A stretch of DNA of 64,000 nucleotides, from contig NZ_JAKKFI010000101.1 of assembly GCF_022230955.1 (NCBI RefSeq), positions 21,541 through 85,540 of the forward strand, in the 5' to 3' direction. A program made the position numbers and the translations under genes. Each line of letters begins with the position of its first letter. Position 1 is the first letter of the stretch. The stretch is from Micromonospora cabrerizensis. Its GTDB lineage: Bacteria > Actinomycetota > Actinomycetes > Mycobacteriales > Micromonosporaceae. Shown here piece by piece: positions 41,574-49,678 of this stretch. Below the pieces are notes generated by a model, which was not told where the DNA came from, did not search any database, and saw only the letters and a program-made list of their open reading frames with translations.

Positions 41574-41921
41574 TCAGATGACCTGGCCGGGCTGCCCGTT
41601 CGCGTCGACCACCGGTCGGCCGACCGCAGCCCACTGACGCATCCCGCCGTCGGCGTTACGCACCTGCTCCCAGCCGTTGTTGATCAGGTAGGCGACGACC
41701 TGGGCGGAGCGCCCGCCGGAACGGCAGACGACCGCCACGTCCCGGTCGGTGGGCACCTCGGCCAGCCGGGCTGGCAGCTCCATCATCGGCAGGTGGTGAG
41801 CGGTGGGCGCGTGGCCGGCCGCCCACTCGTCGTCCTCCCGCACGTCCAGCAGGTAGGTCTCGTCGGCGATCTCGGTCACGGGCACGGTGGGAACCTGGGG
41901 TCCGAACACAGGAAGCAACAC
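41574..41921 (-). CDS. Rhodanese-like domain protein
   Basis: A single-domain rhodanese of 115 residues with the active-site loop VVCRSGGRSAQVVAYL, the cysteine accepting sulfur, and the early YLLDVREDDEWAAGHAPTAHHLP. This family carries sulfane sulfur or detoxifies cyanide. GTG 41921 has GAGG six bases upstream. It heads an operon with GDPD and the PAS kinase. It is not linked to the Moco genes, though rhodaneses can act as sulfur donors to MoaD. Confidence 0.88.
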   Translation of the reverse strand: MLLPVFGPQVPTVPVTEIADETYLLDVREDDEWAAGHAPTAHHLPMMELPARLAEVPTDRDVAVVCRSGGRSAQVVAYLINNGWEQVRNADGGMRQWAAVGRPVVDANGQPGQVI

Positions 41922-41967
41922 TAGATCCTCGTGGGCCGGTTCGGCACCGACCCGGCCGTCGGCACCG

Positions 41968-42930
41968 TCACAACCGGGTCACCCAGCGGGGGTTGGCCTG
42001 GGCCCAGGCCGGCACCCGCGTGCCGCGAACCGCCTCGAACAGCCCGTTGCCCCCGTTGTCGAGCACCACGTACGAGACCTCGTCGATGGTCTGCGGTGAG
42101 GAGGGCACCTGGACGCCGCGCATCCCGTCGGGCGGCAGCGCGCGCAGCGCGAGAAGCAGGTCCTCCAGGGGTACGCCGTTGGTGTCGACGGTCAACGACC
42201 CGCCGACCGCCCGGAGCACCTGGTCGAGCTTGAGCGGGTTGTTGCGGAGGTCCGCCCTGCCGGCGCTGTCCAGCATCGCCCGGAGCAACTGTTGCTGGTG
42301 GTGCTGCCGGTCGTAGTCACCGCCGGGCAGGTCGTAGCGCTGTCGCACGTAGTCCAGCGCCTGTGCCCCGTCCATCTGCTGACAGCCGACGGGGAAGACG
42401 CGGTTGGTGTGGATCGAGCGGACCTCGGTGTCCACGCACATCTGCACACCGCCGAGCAGGTCGATGACCTTGCGGAAGCCGGAGAAGTCGATCAGCGCGG
42501 CACCGTCGAACCGGATGCCGGTGAGCCGGGTCAGCGTGGCGGAGAGCAGCTGGGCGCCGGCCTGCCCGCCGCCGCCGTGCTCGTACGCCGCATTGATCTT
42601 GTCCTGGCCGCCGCCGAAGCCGTTGCCCGCCGGGATGGCGACCAGCAGGTCACGGGGGATGGAGAGGAGGTAGGCCTCCCGCTGCCCGGCGGGGACGTGC
42701 ACGATGAGGATGGTGTCCGAGCGCTGGTCCGGTCCGCTGCCTCCGGGGCGGCGGTCGGAGCCGACCAGGAGGTAGTTGAGAGGCCCGTCCAGGTCGGTGC
42801 GGTCGGTGCGGGCGTCGGCGTCGAGCAACTGTTCCTTGGTCACCGTGCGTTCGTACCGGTTGCTCAGCGTCCTGAGCCCGGCGACGGCGAGCCCGGCCAG
42901 CAGGACGAGGACCAGGCCGACGCCGAGCAT
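41968..42930 (-). CDS. LytR-CpsA-Psr (LCP) family ligase, first
   Basis: A 320-residue membrane-anchored LCP ligase that would transfer undecaprenyl-linked glycopolymers onto peptidoglycan. An N-terminal anchor (VGLVLVLLAGLAVAGL) is followed by the catalytic domain: YLLVGSDRR, RSDTILIVHVP, LLSIPRDLLVAIP, KINAAYEHGG and YVRQRYDLPGGDYDRQHHQQQLL. ATG 42930 lacks a clear ribosome binding site; in-frame codons further upstream encode a basic leader-like stretch without any ATG, GTG or TTG. Third of three LCP genes in series. Confidence 0.88.
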   Translation of the reverse strand: MLGVGLVLVLLAGLAVAGLRTLSNRYERTVTKEQLLDADARTDRTDLDGPLNYLLVGSDRRPGGSGPDQRSDTILIVHVPAGQREAYLLSIPRDLLVAIPAGNGFGGGQDKINAAYEHGGGGQAGAQLLSATLTRLTGIRFDGAALIDFSGFRKVIDLLGGVQMCVDTEVRSIHTNRVFPVGCQQMDGAQALDYVRQRYDLPGGDYDRQHHQQQLLRAMLDSAGRADLRNNPLKLDQVLRAVGGSLTVDTNGVPLEDLLLALRALPPDGMRGVQVPSSPQTIDEVSYVVLDNGGNGLFEAVRGTRVPAWAQANPRWVTRL

Positions 42931-43106
42931 GATCCGCGACCCGCGAGCGTGGCGTGCTCGGGCCGACGGGGCCGCTCCGGCCCGGCCTGCCGCGTTCCGT
43001 CCTGACCTGGACGTGACCGCCTCCCCGCAGCCGATACGTGAAACCTGTTCACGTCAGGCTACGGGCGGTGACGATGGCGTCGCTGGCTTTTCGCGACTCC
43101 CGACCG

Positions 43107-44390
43107 TCACTTGCGGTTGGAGATCACCTCGGGGTGGGTGAAGACGAACTCGGCGAGCTTGTCCTGCTTGACCGCCCGGAACATCTCCTTGGTCTCCTCG
43201 TTCAGACCCTCGGTGTTGTTGCCGTTGGCGTGGAAGGTGCCGTTGTTGGTCTTGAGCATGGTCAGCTCGTTGCCGGTGACCCCGCGCATGGTGAAGATGA
43301 AGTCCTCGATCGGCACGCCGCCGGTGTCCAGCACGGACGCCTCGCCGGCCGCCTTGATCAACTGCTTGATCTTGGCCGGGTTGGTCAGCATCCCGCGGTC
43401 GGTGGCCTTCTTGGCCATTGCCTTGATCAGCTGCTGCTGGTTCTGCTGGCGGTCGTAGTCGCCGTTGCGGAGAGACTTGCGCTGCCGGGAGTAGTCCAGT
43501 GCAGCCCAGCCCTCCATCTCCTGGCAGCCCTTCTTGTGCACCACCGGGGTGCGCGGCTTGCCGGTCTTCTTGGCGTCGGCGTTCCACATGGGCTTGCCGT
43601 CGACGTACGACATGTGCAGCGACTTGACTTCCTGGCTGACGCAGATGCGCACGGTGCCCAGGGTGTCGATGACGTTCTTGAAGCCACCGAAGTTGATGAT
43701 CGCCGCGCCGTCGAAGCTGATCCCGGTGAGGCGCTTGATCGTCTGCGCCATCAGCTGTGCGCCACCCTCCCAGCCGCCACCGTTGCGGGCGCCCGCCTGG
43801 AACGCCGCGTTGATCTTGTCGGTGCCGCCGGTGAAGCCGCTCTTCGGGAACGCCGGGATCTGCGCCTCGGTGTCCCGGGGGATGGAGATCAGGTACGCCT
43901 GGTCGTGCGTGGCCGGGATGTGCAGGATGATGATGCTGTCCGAGCGGACGTCGTCGGCGGCCCAGCGCTCCCGGGCGTCCACGCCCAGCAGCAGCATGTC
44001 GATCGGCCCGTCCATGCTCGCGCCGCCCTCGGCGTCGGACTTGCCCGCCTCACCCAGCAGGTTGCGTTGCGCGATGCCGCCGGTCGCCTGACCGATCACC
44101 ACCTTGCTGCCGACGATGGCCGCACCGCTGCTGAGCATCAGCACCGCCCCGAAGACCACGGTCAGCCGGGCCCACAGAGGGTCCTTGCGCTTGCTCCGCT
44201 TCTTCGCCGCCCCACCACCACCCGAGCGACCGCCACCGCCACCGCCACGGCCGCCGTCGCCGCTGCCGGGCGGACGACCGCCCGGTCCGCCGCCCGAGGG
44301 GCGCGACTGCACTGGTATGGCCGCAGAGATCCGGCCGCTGGGCGCGGCGGACCCGGAGGAGGAAGGGCGACGACTGGCCTGAACCGGCAT
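43107..44390 (-). CDS. LCP family ligase, second
   Basis: A 427-residue paralogue. Its cytosolic tail of about 70 residues is rich in Gly, Pro, Arg and Lys (GGGGRSGGGGAAKKRSKRK), followed by a membrane segment (LTVVFGAVLMLSSGAAIVG). LCP motifs: LLLGVDARE, RSDSIIILHIP, LISIPRDTEAQIP, KINAAFQAGA and YSRQRKSLRNGDYDRQQNQQQLI. ATG 44390 is preceded by CTGGAG. The conserved aspartates and arginines for lipid phosphate are all present. Probably has overlapping function with the two flanking paralogues. Confidence 0.9.
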   Translation of the reverse strand: MPVQASRRPSSSGSAAPSGRISAAIPVQSRPSGGGPGGRPPGSGDGGRGGGGGGRSGGGGAAKKRSKRKDPLWARLTVVFGAVLMLSSGAAIVGSKVVIGQATGGIAQRNLLGEAGKSDAEGGASMDGPIDMLLLGVDARERWAADDVRSDSIIILHIPATHDQAYLISIPRDTEAQIPAFPKSGFTGGTDKINAAFQAGARNGGGWEGGAQLMAQTIKRLTGISFDGAAIINFGGFKNVIDTLGTVRICVSQEVKSLHMSYVDGKPMWNADAKKTGKPRTPVVHKKGCQEMEGWAALDYSRQRKSLRNGDYDRQQNQQQLIKAMAKKATDRGMLTNPAKIKQLIKAAGEASVLDTGGVPIEDFIFTMRGVTGNELTMLKTNNGTFHANGNNTEGLNEETKEMFRAVKQDKLAEFVFTHPEVISNRK

Positions 44391-44513
44391 TCGTGCTCCA
44401 GCTCGTGATCAGGAGGGGGCGGCACCACTGTACGGACATGAAAACGACTTGGCGAGTTCATCTCGGATCAATCGGATGTCGATCTTCCCGGATTCGGTCG
44501 ATCGTCGCCATTC

Positions 44514-44548
44514 GATGACCCGAACGGCGGGTCCGCCGTCGGGTCATC
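44514..44548 (-). terminator. Hairpin downstream of the third LCP gene
   Basis: Outer arms GATGACCCG (44514-44522) and its complement (44540-44548), plus inner arms 44524-44530 and 44533-44539, give a 16-base stem with one bulged A. It begins 24 bases after the stop of the LCP gene ending at 44572 and separates it from the next LCP gene. Confidence 0.6.
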
Positions 44549-44571
44549 GGCAGCGGGGTGCCCCGCCACGG

Positions 44572-45798
44572 TCAGCCGCCGGCGTTGCCCTTCGGCGGGT
44601 TGGCCTTGACCCAGTCCGCCATGGTGTCCGCCGACATGGCCTTGTACATGGCGAGCGCCTTCTCCCGGTCCGAGACGACCACCGACTCGCCGTTTCTCGT
44701 CTCGCTGCCCGAGTTCGGGCTGGTCACAAAGGTGAGGTTCTGGCCGCGCAGGTTGCGGAACTGCAGCGCCATGTCTGTAACCGAGAAACCCTGGTCGACG
44801 GTTACGGCCGCGGTCACCGACTGGAGGAAATCGTTGAGCTTCTTCGGGTTCGCCAGCGTGCCGCTGCTTGCCGCCTTGTCCATCAGGGCCCGAAGGAACT
44901 CCTGCTGGTGCCGCATCCGGGCGAAGTCCCCGTCCGGGAACTGCTTACGCTGCCGGATCCAGTCCAGGGCCTCCGCGCCGTCCATGTGGTTGGTGCCCTT
45001 GGTGAATGTCCGGTACGGCTTGTGGATCGAGGTGACGGTGCGCTCCACCTTCAGGTCCACCCCGCCGAGGGCGTCCGTGACCTCCTTGAACCCGCCGAAG
45101 TCGATCGCCATCACATGGTCGATCCGCACGTCGGTGAAGCACTCCACGGTGCGTACCGCCAGCGGCAGCCCACCGAACGCGAACGCCGCGTTGATCTTCG
45201 CGCGGTCGCCGGAGTCGCAGTCCGCGCCGGCGCTGTCCGGGATCGGCACGTAGAGGTCACGCGGGATGGAGACCAGGTAGGCCTCCTGGTGGTCGGCCGG
45301 GATGTGCATCACGATGATCGTGTCGGCGCGCCACTGACTCTTGGTGTCGACCGGTGCGTCCGGGTCCCGTGAGTCGCTGCCGACCAGCAGGATGTTCAGC
45401 GCGCCGTCGACCGCCTTGACCGGCCGGCCACCCGTGATCTCCGCGAACGGGTCGGTGCGGGCCAGGTCGCTGTTGAGGTTGCGCGCGTAGAGCCAGGCCC
45501 CCACGGTGCCGAGCAACGCCAGCACCAGCACCGCGACCCCGGCCACGAGGGCGATCCGACCCCAGCGCGGCCGCGGGCCACGCCGCCCGGAACCGCCGGC
45601 ACCACCCGGGCCGCCGGGCCCGCGTGGCCCCGCCGGGCCGCCGGGCCTGGGCTCCTCCTCGTCGTACGACGGGTAGAAGCGTGCCTCGGTCGGACGGGCG
45701 CGCCCGGAGGCGCCCCGATCGGGGCCGGGCACCGAGGCGCGCCCGGCGCTGCGGTGCAGATACGGATGCGGGACGCCGGCAGACGAGGTCGCGGACAT
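44572..45798 (-). CDS. LCP family ligase, third
   Basis: A 408-residue paralogue with a 75-residue Pro/Gly-rich cytosolic tail, a membrane helix (IALVAGVAVLVLALLGTVGAWLY) and the LCP domain: NILLVGSDSRD, RADTIIVMHIPADHQEAYLVSIPRD, KINAAFAFGG, ECFTDVRIDHV and DGAEALDWIRQRKQF. TACCCT lies 7 bases before the ATG, the leaderless spacing. It carries extra cysteines in ADCDSGDRAK and VECFTD. Followed by a hairpin. Confidence 0.9.
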   Translation of the reverse strand: MSATSSAGVPHPYLHRSAGRASVPGPDRGASGRARPTEARFYPSYDEEEPRPGGPAGPRGPGGPGGAGGSGRRGPRPRWGRIALVAGVAVLVLALLGTVGAWLYARNLNSDLARTDPFAEITGGRPVKAVDGALNILLVGSDSRDPDAPVDTKSQWRADTIIVMHIPADHQEAYLVSIPRDLYVPIPDSAGADCDSGDRAKINAAFAFGGLPLAVRTVECFTDVRIDHVMAIDFGGFKEVTDALGGVDLKVERTVTSIHKPYRTFTKGTNHMDGAEALDWIRQRKQFPDGDFARMRHQQEFLRALMDKAASSGTLANPKKLNDFLQSVTAAVTVDQGFSVTDMALQFRNLRGQNLTFVTSPNSGSETRNGESVVVSDREKALAMYKAMSADTMADWVKANPPKGNAGG

Positions 45799-45874
45799 GT
45801 AACTCAGGGTACGTAGCGGGAGCCACCGCCGCCTTCAGGCGACACTCAGCGGCAGTCGGTACGCGGTGAACCGG

Positions 45875-46852
45875 TTACCCTAGCCGCGCCCGGAAGTGCT
45901 CAATCGTGCGTCGCAGGCCATCTTCGGGCGCGACCGCCGGCTCGTATCCGAGCAGTTCACGGGCGAGCGTGAGATCGGGGCGGCGCATCTCCGGGTCGTC
46001 CGAGCTGCGGGTGACGTAGGTCACCTGGGAGCTGCTGCCGGAGAGCGACACGATCAACTCGGCGAGTTGCCGCATGGTCAGCTCGTGCTCGGTGCCGCAG
46101 TTGACCGGGCCAGTCTCGGTCGAGTCGAGCAGCAGCAGGATGCCCCGCACCAGGTCCTCGACGAAGCAGATCGACCGGGTCTGGTTGCCGGTGCCGTGCA
46201 CGGTGATCGGCTCGCCGCGCAGCGCCTGGGAGATGAAGGTGGGGATGGCGCGGCCGTCGTCGGGGCGCATCCGCGGGCCGTACGTGTTGAAGATCCGGAC
46301 GATCGCCGCGTCGAGCCCGCGATAACGGTGGTACGCCATCGTCGCGGCCTCGGAGAAGCGCTTGGCCTCGTCGTAGACGCTGCGGACCCCGATCGGGTTG
46401 ACGTTGCCCCAGTAGGTCTCGCGCTGCGGGTGCTCCTTCGGGTCCCCGTACGCCTCGGAGGTGGAGGCCATCAGGAACCGGGCGCCGTCGGCGGCCGCAC
46501 GCTCCAGCAGGTGCAGGGTGCCCACCGAGCCGACCCGGAGGATCTCCACCGGCAGTTGGGCGAAGTCGGTGGGGCTGGCCGGCGAGGCCATGTGCAGGAT
46601 CGCGTCGAACCGCTCGGCCAGCGCCGGGTGGTCGGTCGGAAGGCCGTCGGAGAGGTCCGCCTCGACAAATGTGAAGGTGGGCCGGTCCAGCAGGTGGGCG
46701 ACATTTTCCTTGGAGCCGGTCACGAAGTTGTCCAGCGCCACCACCGTGCAGCCCCGGGCGATCAGGGAATCCACCAGGTGCGACGGGACGAAGCCGGCGC
46801 CGCCGGTGACGAGAACACGGTGACCGGACCCGAAGCGCTCAGCAACCTTCAT
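45875..46852 (-). CDS. NAD-dependent sugar epimerase/decarboxylase (UXS-like)
   Basis: A 325-residue extended SDR resembling UDP-glucuronate decarboxylase and dTDP-glucose 4,6-dehydratase. NAD motif RVLVTGGAGFVPSHLVD has proline where the third glycine usually lies. Catalytic YxxxK is in VRSVYDEAKRFSEAA, and the end shows FNTYGPRMRPDDGRAIPTF, ITVHGTGNQTRSICFVEDLV. TAGGCT is 7 bases before the ATG. Its nearness to the LCP genes and sugar transferase suggests it supplies a nucleotide sugar for a wall polymer. Confidence 0.85.
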   Translation of the reverse strand: MKVAERFGSGHRVLVTGGAGFVPSHLVDSLIARGCTVVALDNFVTGSKENVAHLLDRPTFTFVEADLSDGLPTDHPALAERFDAILHMASPASPTDFAQLPVEILRVGSVGTLHLLERAAADGARFLMASTSEAYGDPKEHPQRETYWGNVNPIGVRSVYDEAKRFSEAATMAYHRYRGLDAAIVRIFNTYGPRMRPDDGRAIPTFISQALRGEPITVHGTGNQTRSICFVEDLVRGILLLLDSTETGPVNCGTEHELTMRQLAELIVSLSGSSSQVTYVTRSSDDPEMRRPDLTLARELLGYEPAVAPEDGLRRTIEHFRARLG

Positions 46853-46884
46853 GCCGGTCAGCCTACCGACCCGCATTTGCACGA

Positions 46885-46915
46885 AGAGGCCCCCTGTTGG
46901 GCACAGGGGGCCTCT
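46885..46915 (-). terminator. Terminator hairpin after the first symporter gene
   Basis: Arms 46885-46896 (AGAGGCCCCCTG) and 46904-46915 are perfect complements with a 7-base loop. It begins 17 bases after the symporter stop on the minus strand and lies in front of the epimerase gene. Confidence 0.75.
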
Positions 46916-46932
46916 CGTGACGAACGCTCGGA

Positions 46933-48624
46933 TCAGTGGGCGCCGGAGCCCGTGAGGGCACGCACCTCCAGCTCCGCGTACTTCTCCTCGTCGTGCTCCT
47001 TGGAGATGATCGTGCCGATCCACCCGCACAGGAAGCCGAACGGAATGGAGAGGATGCCCGGGTTGGACAGCGGGAACCACTGCCAGTCGTGGTCCGGGAA
47101 CATCGACGTCGCCGCGCCGGAGACCACCGGCGAGAAGAACACCAGCAGCACGGCCGAGAGCAGACCGCCGTAGATCGCCCACACCGCGCCGGAGGTGTTG
47201 AACCGCCGCCAGAAGAGGCTGTAGAGGATCGCCGGCAGGTTGCCCGAGGCGGCGACCGCGAAGGCCAGCGCCACCAGGAACGCCACGTTGAGGTTCTGTG
47301 CGTAGATCGACAGGGCGATCGACACCGCGCCGATCACCAGGGCGGAGATCCGGGCGACCCGTACCTCCTGCCGCTCCGACGTCTCACCCTTCTTCAGCAC
47401 GTTCGCGTAGAAGTCGTGCGCGAGGCTGGACGAGGACGCCAGGGTCAACCCGGCCACCACCGCCAGGATGGTGGCGAAGGCGACCGCCGCGATGATCGCC
47501 AGCAGGGCTGCCCCACCCAGGTCACCGCCGAAGAACTCCAGGCCGAGCGCCTCCGCCAACTGCGGTGCGGCGGTGTTGCCCGCCTTGTCCTGTGCGGTGA
47601 TGGCCTCGCTGCCCACCAGCGCCGCCGCACCGAAGCCGAGGGCCAGGGTGAGCAGGTAGAAGGTGCCGATGATGCCGATCGCCCAGAGCACGCTCTTACG
47701 GGCCGCCTTCGCGGTCGGCACCGTGTAGAAGCGGATCAGGATGTGCGGCAGGCCGGCGGTGCCGAGCACCAGGGCGATGCCGAGCGAGAGCAGGTCCATC
47801 TTGTTGTAGAACGTCTGTGTGGCGTTCCCGGCGACCTCCACGCCGTAGCGCAGGCCAGGTTCGAGGAGCTTGTCGCCCTTGCCCGAGGCGGAGGCGGCGG
47901 CGCCGAGCAGCTCCGACAGGTTGAAGTTGAACTTCGCCAGCACCAGGATCGTCATCAGCAGCGCGCCGCCCATGAGCAGGAACGCCTTGACGATCTGCAC
48001 GTAGGTGGTGCCCTTCATGCCACCCACGGTGACATAAATGATCATCAGCGCGCCGACCATGACGATCGTCGCGATCTTCGCGGTGGACGCGTCCATGCCG
48101 AGGAAGGTCGTCCCCGGCCGGATGCCGAGCAGCAGCGCGACCAACGCGCCGGCACCCACCATCTGCGCGAGCAGATAGAAGATCGACACCGTGATGGTGG
48201 AGACCGCCGCCGCCGTGCGCACCGGACGCTGGCGCATCCGGAAGGCCAGCACGTCGGCCATCGTGTACCGGCCCGAGTTGCGCAGCAGTTCCGCGACCAG
48301 CAGGAGGGCCACCAACCAGGCGACCAGGAAGCCGATCGAGTAGAGGAAGCCGTCGTAACCGTAGAGCGCGATGATGCCGGCGATGCCGAGGAACGACGCG
48401 GCCGACATGTAGTCGCCGCCGATCGCCATGCCGTTCTGGAAGCCGGAGAAGGACCGGCCGCCCGCGTAGAAGTCCGTAGCCGTCTTGGTCTGCCGGCTGG
48501 CCCAGATCGTGATGGCCAGGGTCACCGCCACGAAGACCAGGAACAGCGTGATGGTCAGGTTGCGGGCGGTGTTGTTGCCCGCCTCAGCCGCGAGGAACGT
48601 CTCAACCGCGTGAACCGTCTTCAC
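46933..48624 (-). CDS. Sodium:solute symporter, cation-acetate type (ActP/MctC-like)
   Basis: A 563-residue transporter with 13 predicted helices. SSS motifs: DFYAGGRSFSGFQNGMAIGGDYMSAASFLGIAG, AQMVGAGALVALLLG, GGMKGTTYVQIVKAFLL and LGTAGLPHILIRFYTVP, all close to acetate/pyruvate/propionate permeases. GTG 48624 is used; it overlaps the DUF485 stop by 23 bases, with GGGGAGG upstream. Cotranscribed with DUF485 under a possible CRP-like control site. The solute is most likely acetate or a similar monocarboxylate. Confidence 0.92.
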   Translation of the reverse strand: MKTVHAVETFLAAEAGNNTARNLTITLFLVFVAVTLAITIWASRQTKTATDFYAGGRSFSGFQNGMAIGGDYMSAASFLGIAGIIALYGYDGFLYSIGFLVAWLVALLLVAELLRNSGRYTMADVLAFRMRQRPVRTAAAVSTITVSIFYLLAQMVGAGALVALLLGIRPGTTFLGMDASTAKIATIVMVGALMIIYVTVGGMKGTTYVQIVKAFLLMGGALLMTILVLAKFNFNLSELLGAAASASGKGDKLLEPGLRYGVEVAGNATQTFYNKMDLLSLGIALVLGTAGLPHILIRFYTVPTAKAARKSVLWAIGIIGTFYLLTLALGFGAAALVGSEAITAQDKAGNTAAPQLAEALGLEFFGGDLGGAALLAIIAAVAFATILAVVAGLTLASSSSLAHDFYANVLKKGETSERQEVRVARISALVIGAVSIALSIYAQNLNVAFLVALAFAVAASGNLPAILYSLFWRRFNTSGAVWAIYGGLLSAVLLVFFSPVVSGAATSMFPDHDWQWFPLSNPGILSIPFGFLCGWIGTIISKEHDEEKYAELEVRALTGSGAH

Positions 48625-48967
48625 GGGTCACCTCCCCGATCTCGGCGCGGATCCGGTCGGCGACGGGGTCGATCTTCCGGTCCGCGTACCGGGAGTAGAG
48701 CCAGGCGATCAGGAACGTGGAGACGAACTGGAGCAGGCCGAAGACCAGCGCGACGTTGATGTTGCTGCCGAACAGCTTCGTGCCCATGAAGTCCCGGGCG
48801 TACGCGGAGAGAATGACGTAGAGCGCATACCACAGGAAGAACGCGACGGTCATCGGGAAGACGAAGCCGCGCAGCGCACGCCGCAGCCCGGCGAACTCGT
48901 CCGACCGTTGTACGGCCAGGTACTTGTCCGACTGGGAAGCGGCCGGAGCGGGTGTGTCCGTGGACAT
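48602..48967 (-). CDS. DUF485 membrane protein
   Basis: A 121-residue protein with two membrane helices (VFPMTVAFFLWYALYVILSAYA and VALVFGLLQFVSTFLIAWLY), the DUF485 pattern. These proteins accompany ActP-type symporters and are called YjcH in enterobacteria; the function is unknown but presumably supports the transporter. Its 3' end overlaps the symporter start by 23 bases. The start ATG 48967 is preceded by AAGGTGG. Confidence 0.92.
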   Translation of the reverse strand: MSTDTPAPAASQSDKYLAVQRSDEFAGLRRALRGFVFPMTVAFFLWYALYVILSAYARDFMGTKLFGSNINVALVFGLLQFVSTFLIAWLYSRYADRKIDPVADRIRAEIGEVTREDGSRG

Positions 48968-49095
48968 CTGTGGATCACCACCTTCACAGGCGTCAGAGGG
49001 GAGTTTCGCGCACCGTAAAGAGCGCGCTCCCCGACGGGGAAGGCCGAGATCGACGCCGGTCGTCGAGAGCGCCGAGCGGTTGCCTGGCTGCGCCG

Positions 49096-49111
49096 AGTGA
49101 CTCAGATCACC
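49096..49111. promoter_or_regulatory. CRP/GlxR-like operator upstream of the DUF485-symporter operon
   Basis: AGTGACTCAGATCACC contains GTGA-N6-TCAC, the CRP-family consensus with perfect half-sites. It lies 129 bases before the DUF485 start. Carbon-source control of acetate uptake by cAMP-CRP is known in related actinobacteria; binding here is inferred. Confidence 0.45.
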
Positions 49112-49144
49112 CCGGTGACCGGTCGATCCCGGAGGGCCACCCGT

Positions 49145-49678
49145 TCAGCTCGGCAGCTCGTGGTACCGACCGCGATAGTGCAGCAGCGGAGCGGCCTGCT
49201 CGGCCAGGTCGACCGCCTCGATGGTGGCCTCCACCAGCAGTCCCCAGCCGTACTCCCGGGCGGTGTCCAGCCGGCACCCGGCCCAACCACCCGCGTCCGC
49301 CGGCACCGGCCCGTACGGCGTCTCGATCCAGGTGTCCGCGGCGAAGAGCCCGCCCGGAGAGGGGAAGAGGCCGGCGAACCGGTCGGCGAGCTGCCGGTGC
49401 GGCGGACCGAGCGGGGTGACCGCGAACCGACCCGCCTCCTCGGCTGCCGCCCAGAAGTCGGACTCCGGGTCGATCAGCCCGACGAGTCGGTCCGGCTCCC
49501 CCTCGGCGACCAGGGTGGACGACACCGTGAGCCCGGCCGGGCCGGGGGTCGTCCACAGTGTCACCGGCGCGGCGAGCCGCCCGCGCAGTCGACGTACCGG
49601 CGATCGTTGCCCGCTCGGCACCGCGAACGGGTCGGTGGAATGGATCTCGGCGCCCGGCTCATGATTCACGTGAAACAT
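49145..49678 (-). CDS. Flavin reductase-like FMN-binding protein
   Basis: A 177-residue split-barrel flavin protein. Seen are the flavin-site region SGQRSPVRRLRGRLAAPVTLW, VSSTLVAEGEPDRLVGLIDPESDFW, FAVTPLGPPHRQLADRFAGLF and GCRLDTAREYGWGLLVEATI, consistent with the flavin reductase family that supplies reduced FMN to monooxygenases. It starts at ATG 49678, overlapping the end of the epoxide-hydrolase-like gene by 20 bases, so they are coupled. No partner monooxygenase is nearby. Confidence 0.72.
   Translation of the reverse strand: MFHVNHEPGAEIHSTDPFAVPSGQRSPVRRLRGRLAAPVTLWTTPGPAGLTVSSTLVAEGEPDRLVGLIDPESDFWAAAEEAGRFAVTPLGPPHRQLADRFAGLFPSPGGLFAADTWIETPYGPVPADAGGWAGCRLDTAREYGWGLLVEATIEAVDLAEQAAPLLHYRGRYHELPS

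Noticed and set aside
46936..48759. Plus-strand open frame of 607 residues opposite the first symporter
   Set aside because: The composition is a shadow pattern and the symporter on the other strand is well conserved.
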